DNA of 43,056 nucleotides from Winogradskyella psychrotolerans RS-3 (GCF_000427335.1 NZ_ATMR01000203.1:1-43056); one strand, 5' to 3'. Positions 1 through 8,722 are shown, counted from the first letter of the stretch. Numbers and translations are program-made. Notes: generated from the sequence alone by a model not told the origin.

Positions 1-32
1 TTTTTTATATGATTGTAAGATGTGGGGGGGTT

Positions 33-2021
33 TTATTCTTCCTCTTTCTTTATTTCTTCTTTGACATCATCAATCGCGTCTTTCATTTCCGCCTCTATAA
101 TAGCAGGATTTTCAAAAGCGCGCTTTCCAAAGATTTTTTCAAGGTTATCTTTAAAAATAACTTCTTTGTCTAATAAGACTTCTGCCAACTCGGTTAGTTT
201 GTCCTTGTTGTTTTCTAATAATTTGATGGCACGTTGATACTGTTCTTCAATAATATCTGAAATCTCCTGATCTATAAGTTCTGCTGTTTTTTCACTGTAT
301 GGCTTTGTAAAACCGTACTCTGATTGTCCAGAAGAATCATAATAGGTTAAGTTACCTACTTTGTCACTAAGTCCGTAAACAGTTACCATAGCTCTGGCTT
401 GTTTCGTTACTTTTTCTAAGTCACTTAAAGCACCTGTAGAGATTTTATCAAAGATTACTTTTTCAGCAGCTCTACCCCCTAATGCAGCACACATTTCATC
501 TAGCATTTGTTCTGGGTGTACAATTAAGCGCTCTTCTGGTAAATACCAAGCAGCACCTAAAGAACGACCTCTAGGGACAATAGTTACTTTTACTAATGGA
601 GCAGCATGCTCTAACATCCAACTTACAGTAGCGTGTCCAGCTTCATGAAAGGCTACAGCTCTCTTTTCTGCAGGGGTGATAATTTTGTTTTTCTTCTCTA
701 ACCCACCAATAATTCTATCAACAGCATCTAAGAAATCTTGTTTGTTTACTGCTTTCTTTCCTTTTCTAGCTGCAATTAATGCCGCTTCGTTACAAACATT
801 TGCGATATCTGCACCAGAAAAACCAGGTGTTTGTTTTGCTAAGAAATCAATATCTAAAGTTTCTTCTTTTTTAAGTGGACGTAAATGCACTTCAAAAATT
901 TCTTTACGTTCTCTTACATCAGGAAGGTCTACATAAATCTGACGATCAAAACGACCAGCACGCATTAAAGCACTATCTAAAACGTCAGCTCTGTTTGTTG
1001 CTGCTAATACAATAACATTTGTGTTAGTTCCAAAACCATCCATCTCAGTTAAGAGTTGGTTTAAAGTGTTTTCACGCTCGTCATTAGAACCAGACATGTT
1101 GTTTTTTCCTCTAGCTCTACCAATGGCATCAATCTCATCAATAAATATAATTGAAGGCGATTTTTCTTTAGCTTGTTTAAATAAATCTCTTACCCGAGAA
1201 GCACCAACACCTACAAACATCTCTACGAAATCTGATCCAGATAAAGAGAAGAAAGGTACTTTAGCTTCACCGGCAACAGCTTTTGCTAATAATGTTTTAC
1301 CTGTTCCTGGAGGTCCTACTAATAGAGCACCTTTTGGTATTTTACCACCTAGAGCAGTATATTTTTCAGGAAACTTTAAGAAGTCTACAATTTCTTGTAC
1401 TTCTTCTTTAGCACCTTCTAAACCAGCCACATCTTTAAATGATGTTTTTGTATCTATTTTTTCATCGAAGAGTTTAGCTTTAGATTTTCCGATATTGAAA
1501 ATCTGTCCACCAGCTCCTCCGCCTCCGCCACCAGACATACGACGCATTATAAAAATCCACACACCTATAATTAAGACAAATGGTAATAATGTTAATAGGA
1601 AATCTCCCCATACATTATGTTCCGTTTCATATACTAATTCGGTATTGAGATTATTAGTTTTAATAACTTCATTTACTTCTTTTTCAAAATTCTGAAGATC
1701 ACCAAATTCAAACTTATAGTTTGGAGCAGGAGTTACAGATGGAAATATAGAATTAGAATTTGTCTTTTTGTGCGGAGATTGCTCTTTAGCTTCTTTTGTT
1801 AAGAAAACTCTAGCTTCTCTTTTGTTTACAATTTCAATTTTATCAACTTCACCTTGACTTAAATAAGTTAAGAATTGTGCCGGAGTTGTTTGTGTACCTG
1901 TAGATTCCCCAAATCCGCCAGAAAAAATCTGAATAGATAGGAATACAACAATGATAATTCCGTAAATCCAATACGGGTTTAGTTTCGGTTTCTTGTTTAA
2001 ATTTTTATTGTCTTTAGCCAT
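33..2021 (-). CDS. ftsH: ATP-dependent zinc metalloprotease FtsH
   Basis: Membrane-anchored AAA+ protease that degrades misassembled membrane proteins and short-lived regulators. The 662 residues show two membrane segments (about 18-34 and 141-160) flanking a periplasmic domain, and a glycine-rich linker (164-172). The AAA module has Walker A GPPGTGKT (236-243), pore loop FVEMFVGVG (265-273), Walker B IFIDE (292-296) and the RAGRFDR region (354-360). The protease domain has HEAGH (459-463), with D534 as likely third zinc ligand. Length is normal for the family and the gene is complete, with its stop 33 bases from the window edge. It lies 17 bp downstream of rsfS on the same strand, so the two are probably co-transcribed. 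The acidic, lysine-rich C-terminus is common in Bacteroidota FtsH. Confidence 0.98.
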   Translation of the reverse strand: MAKDNKNLNKKPKLNPYWIYGIIIVVFLSIQIFSGGFGESTGTQTTPAQFLTYLSQGEVDKIEIVNKREARVFLTKEAKEQSPHKKTNSNSIFPSVTPAPNYKFEFGDLQNFEKEVNEVIKTNNLNTELVYETEHNVWGDFLLTLLPFVLIIGVWIFIMRRMSGGGGGGAGGQIFNIGKSKAKLFDEKIDTKTSFKDVAGLEGAKEEVQEIVDFLKFPEKYTALGGKIPKGALLVGPPGTGKTLLAKAVAGEAKVPFFSLSGSDFVEMFVGVGASRVRDLFKQAKEKSPSIIFIDEIDAIGRARGKNNMSGSNDERENTLNQLLTEMDGFGTNTNVIVLAATNRADVLDSALMRAGRFDRQIYVDLPDVRERKEIFEVHLRPLKKEETLDIDFLAKQTPGFSGADIANVCNEAALIAARKGKKAVNKQDFLDAVDRIIGGLEKKNKIITPAEKRAVAFHEAGHATVSWMLEHAAPLVKVTIVPRGRSLGAAWYLPEERLIVHPEQMLDEMCAALGGRAAEKVIFDKISTGALSDLEKVTKQARAMVTVYGLSDKVGNLTYYDSSGQSEYGFTKPYSEKTAELIDQEISDIIEEQYQRAIKLLENNKDKLTELAEVLLDKEVIFKDNLEKIFGKRAFENPAIIEAEMKDAIDDVKEEIKKEEE

Positions 2022-2038
2022 TCGTAGCGTTTCTCGTT

Positions 2039-2410
2039 TTAGTAACTAGTTTCTATTTGGGTTATTTTTGCATCTCCCCAAAGCTCTTCAATATCGTAGT
2101 ATTCTCTTATGTGTTTTTGAAATACATGTACCACAACATTAACATAATCCATTAGAACCCATTCAGCATTTTCTGTGCCTTCAACGTGCCATGGTTTGTC
2201 TTTAAGTGTTTTGCTAACTTGCTTTTGTATGGAGCCAACGATTGCGTTTACCTGTGTGTTTGAAGTACCTTCGCAGATAATAAAATAATCACAAACCGTA
2301 TTTTCTATCTCTCTTAAATCTAATAGTGTTATCTCTTTTCCTTTAACATCTTCAATACCTCCAATAATTGATGTAATAAGTTGGTCTGTAGGGATTTTAT
2401 CTTTCTTCAT
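2039..2410 (-). CDS. rsfS: Ribosome silencing factor RsfS (Iojap family)
   Basis: Binds ribosomal protein uL14 and blocks joining of the ribosomal subunits when nutrients are short. The 123-residue protein has the family pattern: CDYFIICEGTS near residue 40, then HVEGTENAEWVLMDY and VVVHVFQKHIREYYDIEELW in the C-terminal half. Length is typical. It is the first gene of a probable rsfS-ftsH operon and is divergent from birA across 94 bp that hold a TAACTTTG box. The function is inferred from strong family resemblance. Confidence 0.96.
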   Translation of the reverse strand: MKKDKIPTDQLITSIIGGIEDVKGKEITLLDLREIENTVCDYFIICEGTSNTQVNAIVGSIQKQVSKTLKDKPWHVEGTENAEWVLMDYVNVVVHVFQKHIREYYDIEELWGDAKITQIETSY

Positions 2411-2430
2411 TAAATTGTATTAATTTTGTG

Positions 2431-2438
2431 CAAAGTTA
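2431..2438 (-). promoter_or_regulatory. Probable -7 promoter box (TAACTTTG) for rsfS-ftsH
   Basis: Read on the minus strand this is TAACTTTG, a full match to the Bacteroidota -7 consensus TAnnTTTG, 20 bp upstream of the rsfS ATG. I did not find a convincing -33 TTG partner. Confidence 0.5.
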
Positions 2439-2504
2439 TTATTTTTTTAGTTCTTGTATGCGCTTAATGTCATAAGAAAACTATAAAATAAAATTGCCTA
2501 TTAA

Positions 2505-3236
2505 ATGTACATAATCAAACTTAATGCCATTGACTCTACAAATACATATCTAAAGGATTTGTCAATTGTGGCTTTACCTAAAGATTATACCGTTGTGGTT
2601 GCAGAATTGCAGACAAAAGGTAGAGGGCAAATGGGTGCCAAATGGAAAGCGGAAAGTGGTAAGAACCTTACAGCGAGTGTGTTTAAAAGACTGCCGTATT
2701 TTAGTATTACAGAACAGTTTTATATTAGTATGGCTGTTTCTTTAGCGCTTTTTAAAGCGTTACGAACGTTTAAAATACCGCAATTACGTATCAAATGGCC
2801 TAACGACATTTTGTCAGCAGACACTAAATTATGTGGTGTTTTAATTGAAAATGTCATAAAAAACAATAATCTACAAGGCTCCATAATTGGATTTGGGCTT
2901 AATGTGAACCAAAAATTCTTCGACAATTTGCCACAAGCCTCTTCAATGAGTTTAGTAACGGGAGTAATTTTTAATAAAGATGAAGTACTTTCAGAAGTAT
3001 TGAAACAATTGAAGATTCATTTTGATTTACTAGAATCTAAACAATTTCTTGAAATTAAGTCGGAATACGAAAGTCTCCTTTTTAGAAAAAATAAGCCATC
3101 AACTTTTAGAACGTCTAAAAATGATAGCTTTTCTGGGATCATACAAGGTGTAACCGAGAACGGCCAATTAAAAGTTTGGACGGAAGACGGTATTATTAAA
3201 ACCTTCGATCTTAAGGAAATTAAGTTGCTATATTAA
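2505..3236 (+). CDS. birA: Biotin--[acetyl-CoA-carboxylase] ligase (BirA, monofunctional)
   Basis: Activates biotin with ATP and transfers it to the biotin carboxyl carrier subunit of acetyl-CoA carboxylase. The 243-residue protein has the BPL catalytic core: DSTNTYL at the N-terminus, the biotinyl-AMP loop KGRGQMGAKW (a variant of GRGRRGR), KWPNDI, CGVLIENV and GFGLNVNQ. A short C-terminal SH3-like domain follows (about 195-243). There is no N-terminal DNA-binding helix-turn-helix, so unlike E. coli BirA it should not act as a repressor. It is divergent from rsfS. The last 13 bp before the stop are part of an imperfect direct duplication. Confidence 0.95.
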   Translation: MYIIKLNAIDSTNTYLKDLSIVALPKDYTVVVAELQTKGRGQMGAKWKAESGKNLTASVFKRLPYFSITEQFYISMAVSLALFKALRTFKIPQLRIKWPNDILSADTKLCGVLIENVIKNNNLQGSIIGFGLNVNQKFFDNLPQASSMSLVTGVIFNKDEVLSEVLKQLKIHFDLLESKQFLEIKSEYESLLFRKNKPSTFRTSKNDSFSGIIQGVTENGQLKVWTEDGIIKTFDLKEIKLLY

Positions 3237-3241
3237 GTTGC
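3219..3241 (+). repeat. 13-bp spaced direct repeat at the birA stop codon
   Basis: ATTAAGTTGC occurs at 3219-3228 and again at 3232-3241. The second copy contains the birA TAA stop. A 12-bp palindrome AAGTTGCAACTT overlaps the second copy (3235-3246). Confidence 0.6.
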
Positions 3242-3264
3242 AACTTGTTTATTTCTTATGGTGT

Positions 3265-3660
3265 TTAAACCTCAGTTTTCATGTTGGTGACTAAAGTCTC
3301 AATAAATTTACTGATAGGCCCTTTTATCATCATTCCCATCATAGCGTTAAATTCTCCTTCAAAATTTAATTTAACATCAGTTTTGTTAGGTTCAATCTCT
3401 GTGATATTAGCCTCTAAAGCGAAATCTAATTTTCCGCCTGCAGCACCTAGAACTATTTTACTGTGAGGAATAACTTCTTTTTTCTTTAATATAATTTCTG
3501 GCATTCCTTTTAATGCGAATAGAAATTTATCATTTTCTAAAACTTCAAATTTGCTAATGTTTTCTGGCATTAAGCTTTCAAAATTTTTAACGTCAGATAG
3601 AAAATTAAAAGTTTCTTCTGCTGATTTATCTAAAGTTACTTTTGGGGATTCTAATTTCAT
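3265..3660 (-). CDS. SRPBCC-superfamily (START-like) small protein
   Basis: A 131-residue cytosolic protein of the Bet v1/START-like fold, a fold that usually binds hydrophobic ligands. The pattern of an initial strand, then SAEETFNFLSDVKNFESLMP, then alternating strands and a long C-terminal helix (MMIKGPISKFIETLVTNM) supports this. The reading frame stays open to 3735, but the ATG at 3660 is chosen because MKLESPKVTLDKSAEETF is where the family normally begins and the upstream 25 residues are lysine- and glutamine-rich filler. It lies between pyrE and birA, and 86 bp separate it from the pyrE stop on the same strand. The ligand is unknown. Confidence 0.8.
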   Translation of the reverse strand: MKLESPKVTLDKSAEETFNFLSDVKNFESLMPENISKFEVLENDKFLFALKGMPEIILKKKEVIPHSKIVLGAAGGKLDFALEANITEIEPNKTDVKLNFEGEFNAMMGMMIKGPISKFIETLVTNMKTEV

Positions 3661-3746
3661 AGGTATTGTATTATGTTGTTTTTTTTGCTTGTTGTTAAGT
3701 TTTAGCTTCTCAGCTAAACAACTCAACAATTTCACTATATGCTATA

Positions 3747-4391
3747 TCAATTAGCGTTCCATTCACTAGGATTGGCATTCCATTGTGCTAAAATGTCTTG
3801 TTGGTCTTTGGTGATATAAAAGGTTTCAACAGCTTGTTCTAGTAAGTTTTCATAATTACCAAGCGTGTGTAATTGAACATTAGCGTCTTCAAAATTCTTT
3901 TTAGCGACATCAAATCCATAAGAGAAAATAGCAACCATGCCTTTTACATTCACTTCGGCTTCTTTTAAAGCTTGCACAGCATTAAGACTGCTCATTCCTG
4001 TACTAATTAAATCTTCAACCACAACAACGGTTTGTCCTTTTTCTAAAACGCCCTCAACTTGGTTTTGGCGACCATGCTTTTTTGCTTCTGGTCTTACATA
4101 AACAAAAGGTAGGTTTAAGTATTCTGCGACTAAAGCACCAATACCAATAGCACCTGTTGCAACACCAGCAATAACGTCTGGTTTACCATAGAGGTCTTCT
4201 ATGTTTTGAGCAATTGTGGCTCTAATGTAATTTCTAATAGTTGGATACGATAGTACAATTCTGTTATCGCAATAAATTGGAGATTTCCAGCCAGAAGCCC
4301 AAGTAAAAGGATCATTGGATTGTAATTTTATAGCATTAATTTGCAGTAAAACTTCTGCTGTTTTTTTGGCAGTATCTTTGTTAAAAATCAT
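3747..4391 (-). CDS. pyrE: Orotate phosphoribosyltransferase
   Basis: Converts orotate and PRPP to orotidine 5'-monophosphate in pyrimidine synthesis. The 214 residues include the substrate-binding SGWKSPIYCDNR region and the PRPP-binding loop VVVVEDLISTGMSSLNA. FVYVRPEAKKHGRQNQVEG is the flexible catalytic loop. Length is normal. The C-terminus carries a small internal duplication, WNANPSEWNAN, directly before the stop. Probably transcribed together with the downstream SRPBCC gene. It is divergent from the Nudix gene. Confidence 0.97.
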   Translation of the reverse strand: MIFNKDTAKKTAEVLLQINAIKLQSNDPFTWASGWKSPIYCDNRIVLSYPTIRNYIRATIAQNIEDLYGKPDVIAGVATGAIGIGALVAEYLNLPFVYVRPEAKKHGRQNQVEGVLEKGQTVVVVEDLISTGMSSLNAVQALKEAEVNVKGMVAIFSYGFDVAKKNFEDANVQLHTLGNYENLLEQAVETFYITKDQQDILAQWNANPSEWNAN

Positions 4392-4511
4392 GTTACAAAA
4401 ATAATGATTTTTCGAGGTTAGAAAATTTTAAACGAAAATAAATTTCATTTCAAATGGTTTCTCATAAAAAATAATAAATTTACAAAAGGAAAGTTGAAAC
4501 AAACTCAAGCG

Positions 4512-5093
4512 ATGTACACTATTTATGTAGGTGATAAACCTATAATTTTAACTACTGAAGTAACAAAAGAAACTGATTTTAAATCCTTTCTTTTAAAGTC
4601 TGTAAATATTGGTAAGGTAATAAAAACCTTGAATAATACGGATTTGAAATCAGTACACTTAATTCATAAAAATGAAGATAAGTTGCTCAAAAAGTTTTTA
4701 AAGCTTTTACCCAATGTCGTAGCTGGTGGAGGAAAAGCTTATAATTCTAAAAATGAAATTCTTTTTATTTATAGAAATGATAAATGGGATTTGCCAAAAG
4801 GAAAAGCTGAACGTAAAGAGTCGATTGAGGAAACTGCTATACGCGAAGTAGAAGAGGAGACAGGTGTTGAAGGTTTAAAAATCACCAAGCCATTACCAAC
4901 AACGTATCATATCTTTAAACGAAACGGCAAACATAAAATTAAAGTAACGTATTGGTTTGAAATGTCTACCGATTTTGAAGGAGAATTATTTCCACAAGAA
5001 AATGAAGGCATTACTAAAGTAGAATGGTTAGATGACAAGGCATCTCAAAAAGCTTTGGAAAATAGTTATGCTAATATTCGAATTTTGGTTTAA
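4512..5093 (+). CDS. Nudix hydrolase
   Basis: A pyrophosphohydrolase of unknown substrate. The 193-residue protein has a full Nudix box (GX5EX7REUXEEXGU) beginning GKAERKESIEETAIREVEEE, around residues 97-119, followed by a beta-rich C-terminal half. The extra N-terminal domain of about 75 residues before the Nudix fold occurs in Bacteroidota members. The frame is open from a TTG at 4494, but the ATG at 4512 (MYTIYVGDKP) is the better start. It stands alone between divergent pyrE and convergent minus-strand genes. The fold is certain; the substrate is not. Confidence 0.9.
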   Translation: MYTIYVGDKPIILTTEVTKETDFKSFLLKSVNIGKVIKTLNNTDLKSVHLIHKNEDKLLKKFLKLLPNVVAGGGKAYNSKNEILFIYRNDKWDLPKGKAERKESIEETAIREVEEETGVEGLKITKPLPTTYHIFKRNGKHKIKVTYWFEMSTDFEGELFPQENEGITKVEWLDDKASQKALENSYANIRILV

Positions 5094-5138
5094 GTGAGTT
5101 GAACCTTTCTTACTTTATAAACAAGCTTTTTGTGTGAT

Positions 5139-5834
5139 TTAAGTTTCTAAATTGTGGTTTGATTTTAACACTTTTAAGGTGTTTAAAATAGTCTGTTTTA
5201 GTACTGAATTCATACTGTTTTCTGTAGCAAATTTCTGATTAACTTCAATCTCAATGCCTAAATAATTCGTTGGAAATTGCTTTCTTAAAAAGGTAGTGAA
5301 GCCATCCGCTTTTCCAAGATAGGGATAATTAAATCGCACATTTAAATTTGGATTTTGTTGTAAAAGGTTTGCTTTAAATTGTTTGCAAAACTCTTGTTCC
5401 TTTTTATGACGAGAATCATAAAGTAATCCAATGTCACCTTTGCGTTCGTCACCATTTAGATTTGAGGTGAAACTATGAATAGAAAGATGTAGAACTTGCT
5501 GTTTGCTTCTAATGTATTCAGCTATTTTGTATTCAATTTCAGTTCTATATGGAAAATAATATTTTTTAAGAATTTCTGATTTTTCATTTTTAGATAAACC
5601 GTTGCTAAATTCTGAAAAAAGTTGCTTGCTAAATAATGAACGATTCAGCTCTACTAATAAACGACTTGTTGTACTAAAATACGAAGCATCAGATAACGGT
5701 TCTAACTGTTGAAACAAATCTAAAGCTCCTAAATCATAACCACGATGTGTTTTTAAAATAGCTTCGTTGAAGTGTTTTTTAAAAGCTTCAGGAATGTTAT
5801 TTCCTCCATGTTCGCAAGTTAAAATGAGTTTCAT
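5139..5834 (-). CDS. N-formylglutamate amidohydrolase-like protein
   Basis: Member of the N-formylglutamate amidohydrolase (HutG-type) metal-dependent family, 231 residues. Conserved features are TCEHGGNNIP at the N-terminus, HRGYDLGALDL, ELNRSLFS and LSIHSFT, whose histidines and acidic residues form the metal site. Known members cleave N-formyl-L-glutamate in histidine breakdown, but no hut genes are nearby. Instead it is the last gene of an ATP-grasp / GCS2 / amidohydrolase series, which suggests it cleaves an amide on a glutamyl product of those ligases (inference). Its leader resembles that of the GCS2 gene upstream. Confidence 0.88.
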   Translation of the reverse strand: MKLILTCEHGGNNIPEAFKKHFNEAILKTHRGYDLGALDLFQQLEPLSDASYFSTTSRLLVELNRSLFSKQLFSEFSNGLSKNEKSEILKKYYFPYRTEIEYKIAEYIRSKQQVLHLSIHSFTSNLNGDERKGDIGLLYDSRHKKEQEFCKQFKANLLQQNPNLNVRFNYPYLGKADGFTTFLRKQFPTNYLGIEIEVNQKFATENSMNSVLKQTILNTLKVLKSNHNLET

Positions 5835-5920
5835 GTCTTTATTCGTATTGTTTTTTTAAGGTCACATGGTTCTCCCTTATAATCATTCTCTAGTGTGTCA
5901 AAATCTAGTTATGGATGGCT

Positions 5921-7146
5921 TCATGGCTGAAACAACGTATTCGTTTTTAAACAATTCTGCATGTCTTTATAAACAGAAATAATATGAGCTTCGGTTGTAT
6001 CATTACCAATTGCTTTTAATAGTCTTGTCGCTAAAGTACCTTCTTTTAAAATTACTTCAATAGCCTTATGATGTGATTTATGTAATTTTGATTTTACTGC
6101 ATTATACAAGTGTTTCCATACCTCGTTTACAGAGGAACTACTTTCAATTCCAAATAAATGTAAATACTCTAGATTTTCAATTTTAGAGTTCTCGGCATGT
6201 TTTATGGTATCGTTTAAAATGAGAAATAAATCTTCTTTTATCCACATTTTTTGTTCTTTTAGAGTACAGAATTCTTTATTAACCAAAGCTTTTAACACTT
6301 CGATAACCAATGCACAAATAGCAATATCTGCTTTAGGACATTCTTGAATATCCATTAAGCGAATCTCAATAGCATTACGATCAAAACGTGCAATTGCTCC
6401 TCGTGAATTTAAAAAATGCTGATCTAAAATCTTATCTTTATCATAAGGTTGAATCGCTCGTTTTATCGGTTCGAAAATCGTTGCATGATAATCTAATTTT
6501 GAAAATACACGTTCTGGAATGACCATGCCTGTCAACTCCGGAATTTCCTTCTGATTGGTTTTATAAAATTCTAATCGCGTGTCTTTAAAGCCTGTGATTT
6601 GACCATCGAGAATAGGTGAGCTAGCACACAGTCCTGGTAGTAGCGGTAACAAAACTCTAATGGCTGCATGTAGTTGTTCAAACTCCTTATCGTCATAGAA
6701 CGGTAAATTGATATGTGTGCTTTGTACGTTACTCCATCCATGACCTTTACAGTTGAAAATAGTATTGTAAAGCGCGTAAATTTTACTATAACTATGTTTC
6801 CAAAGCTGAGTATCTGTATTAGGATTCATCAATGGATGAGAGGCTGAGCCTAAGAGTTTTAAATCTAATGGTTGTAAAAGCGCATTAATTTCCATGATAT
6901 TGGCATGAAATTTATCAGCCAAATCATCTGTGCTTTTTGCAGGGCCATTAGTTTTTAGTTCAATAACATGAGCCACAAGTTCATTGCTCCATGCAATACT
7001 ACCATTTTCGATATCCGATACTATTTTTCCTGCTTTTAATGTAAGCAGCTCATCCACTTTTGGTGCAACTTTTAAATTATCATTTTCAACGAGCATATAT
7101 TCGAGTTCAATTCCGTAAACTTCGAATAAATGATATTTTTTTTCAT
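5921..7146 (-). CDS. GCS2-family carboxylate-amine ligase (glutamate-cysteine ligase-like); frameshifted start
   Basis: A glutamine-synthetase-fold amidoligase of the GCS2 (YbdK-like) family, expected to join a carboxylate such as glutamate to an amine. Open frame without a break covers 5921-7096 (391 residues from an internal ATG). The conserved N-terminus HLFEVYGIELEYM continues upstream in frame but meets no start codon. Adding one A to the run of eight at 7136-7143 joins it to the ATG at 7146, giving MKKKYHLFEVYGIELEY and 408 residues. Other family signatures are STHINLPF and RGAIARFDRNAIEIRLMD. The shared leader with the next gene independently supports the 7146 start. The break is probably a sequencing error. 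The true substrate is unknown; glutathione synthesis is possible but unsupported. Confidence 0.87.
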
Positions 7147-7237
7147 GTGTTTAATATTGTGTTTTAATAGTCACATGTCATTGGTTATTAATCATTTTGC
7201 GGATTAATCGAAACTCATAACATGATCATTCAGTGTG

Positions 7238-8683
7238 CTACTCTAATCGTTTTTTTAATGCTGAAAGAATTTCTGTGTAGACCAAATCGCCATAATGTGC
7301 GTCTTCTACTCCAAAATCAATATTGGGGTTGTCATTAATTTCTATAACCATCAGTTTGCCATCTACAACTTTAATGTCAATACCGTAAAGCCCTAATCCC
7401 ATTAATTTTGCGGATTTTAATGCGATGTCAATCACGCTTTTTGGGACGTCTTCAATAGGTAAACAATCAGCATCTCCATCTTGGTCATTTTTGTCGGTCG
7501 CTTTCCAATTATAAATCTGCCAGTGGTCTTTTGCCATATAATATTTACAGGCATAAAATGGTTTATTATCAATAATGCCTATACGCCAATCGTAATCTGA
7601 TGGACAAAATTCTTGCGCAATAATCAAATCAGATTCCTTTAGCATTTCGGTAACTAAAGCATTGTATTCGTCTTTCGTTTTTGCCTTTTTTACTCCAAAA
7701 GAAAAGGTAGAATCAGGTGCTTTTAAAACACAAGGTAATCCTGTTTGTTCTAAGACTGCATTCCGGTTGTTACTGTGTACAATTACTGTTTTAGGCGTGC
7801 TAATATTAGCATTGTTCATGGCTTCAGCCATATAAACCTTGTTGCAACATTTTAAAATAGCATCCGGATAATCAATTATTGCAATACCTTCTTGCTGTGC
7901 TTTTCGCGCAAACATGTAAGCTTCATTATTAACTTCTGTGCTTTGTCTTAAAAATAAAGCATCAAAAGAAGACAAGCGTGATAAATCTTTTGGTTCAATA
8001 ATTTCGGCATAGATATTCATCTTTTCGGCAATTTCTATAAACTTTTTTAAGGCTTTAGGATTGCTTGGAGGTGCCGGATCGTTAGGGTTAACCAATATGG
8101 CTAAGTCGAAATCGTAATTTGTAACTTTTGCAGTATCGTAACGTTTTTTTGCAAAATACTGATTAGCAAATTCACGGACACTACTTATGTGTTCTACTGG
8201 TATTTCGGCTTCAGAAATAGCCTTTATACTTTGAATGTTCCATTTTGTGGTATGATTAAAATTTACACGTAAAAATGGGACTTGAAAGTGCTTGTAAAAA
8301 AGGGCACTCAAGTTTTTGTATTTCTGTGCTACGTTTTGCCCAAAATAGATACTCAACGTAAAATCTTGTGACTTTATGTTTTTTAAACTTTGTTGAATAA
8401 CATCATCAAACTCATCAGAAACAATTCTAACTAATTTTAAAGCTTTAAGATCCACAATGTTTTTTGTAGTTGGAATCGGTAAGTGACCTCTGGCTTCTGC
8501 CAAAAGTGATACGTAATAGCCTTTGGATTGGTAAGAGTAGTCCTTGCATAAATTGAAAATTCGTGCATTTTTTAATAAGGAATACTTCGGGTTTGTAAGA
8601 TAATCTTGAGCGGAAATTACGGTTATATTATCAATTGAAAAGTTCCATTTTTCAGGTTGATTAACAACTATATATTTGTTCAT
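7238..8683 (-). CDS. RimK-like ATP-grasp ligase with RLAN N-terminal domain
   Basis: A 481-residue ATP-grasp amino-acid ligase. Residues about 1-190 match the N-terminal domain found before some RimK-like ligases (MNKYIVVNQPEKWNF start, then LAEARGHLPIPTTKNI). The ATP-grasp fold spans about 200-475, with the nucleotide-binding CVLKAPDSTFSFGVKK segment, QEFCPSDYDWRIGIID, and the Mg-binding VIEINDNPNID (E448, N450). RimK itself adds glutamates to ribosomal protein S6; this two-domain form is a different subgroup with no assigned product. It heads a set with the GCS2 and formylglutamate-amidohydrolase-like genes (gaps of 91 and 86 bp) and has its own promoter box. Confidence 0.9.
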   Translation of the reverse strand: MNKYIVVNQPEKWNFSIDNITVISAQDYLTNPKYSLLKNARIFNLCKDYSYQSKGYYVSLLAEARGHLPIPTTKNIVDLKALKLVRIVSDEFDDVIQQSLKNIKSQDFTLSIYFGQNVAQKYKNLSALFYKHFQVPFLRVNFNHTTKWNIQSIKAISEAEIPVEHISSVREFANQYFAKKRYDTAKVTNYDFDLAILVNPNDPAPPSNPKALKKFIEIAEKMNIYAEIIEPKDLSRLSSFDALFLRQSTEVNNEAYMFARKAQQEGIAIIDYPDAILKCCNKVYMAEAMNNANISTPKTVIVHSNNRNAVLEQTGLPCVLKAPDSTFSFGVKKAKTKDEYNALVTEMLKESDLIIAQEFCPSDYDWRIGIIDNKPFYACKYYMAKDHWQIYNWKATDKNDQDGDADCLPIEDVPKSVIDIALKSAKLMGLGLYGIDIKVVDGKLMVIEINDNPNIDFGVEDAHYGDLVYTEILSALKKRLE

Positions 8684-8714
8684 TTAGAGCGCATTACGCT
8701 ATTATAATTTTAAA

Positions 8715-8722
8715 CAAATGTA
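8715..8722 (-). promoter_or_regulatory. Probable -7 promoter box (TACATTTG) for the ATP-grasp cluster
   Basis: On the minus strand TACATTTG matches TAnnTTTG, 31 bp upstream of the ATP-grasp ATG. It suggests that the ligase cluster is transcribed separately from the upstream M14 peptidase gene. No clear -33 element was found. Confidence 0.45.

Noticed and set aside
24..30. Run of seven G downstream of ftsH as phase-variable tract
   Set aside because: It is outside any gene on either strand as far as the window shows, so no frame effect can be argued.
22..1695. Plus-strand ORFs opposite ftsH, up to 224 residues
   Set aside because: Antisense shadows of a conserved gene; composition is that of reversed ftsH codons.
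3661..3735. 25-residue N-terminal extension of the SRPBCC protein
   Set aside because: Composition is atypical and the family normally starts at the inner ATG.
5139..5834. Histidine-degradation role for the formylglutamate-amidohydrolase-like gene
   Set aside because: No hutH, hutU or hutI homologue is in the window, and the neighbours are amidoligases.
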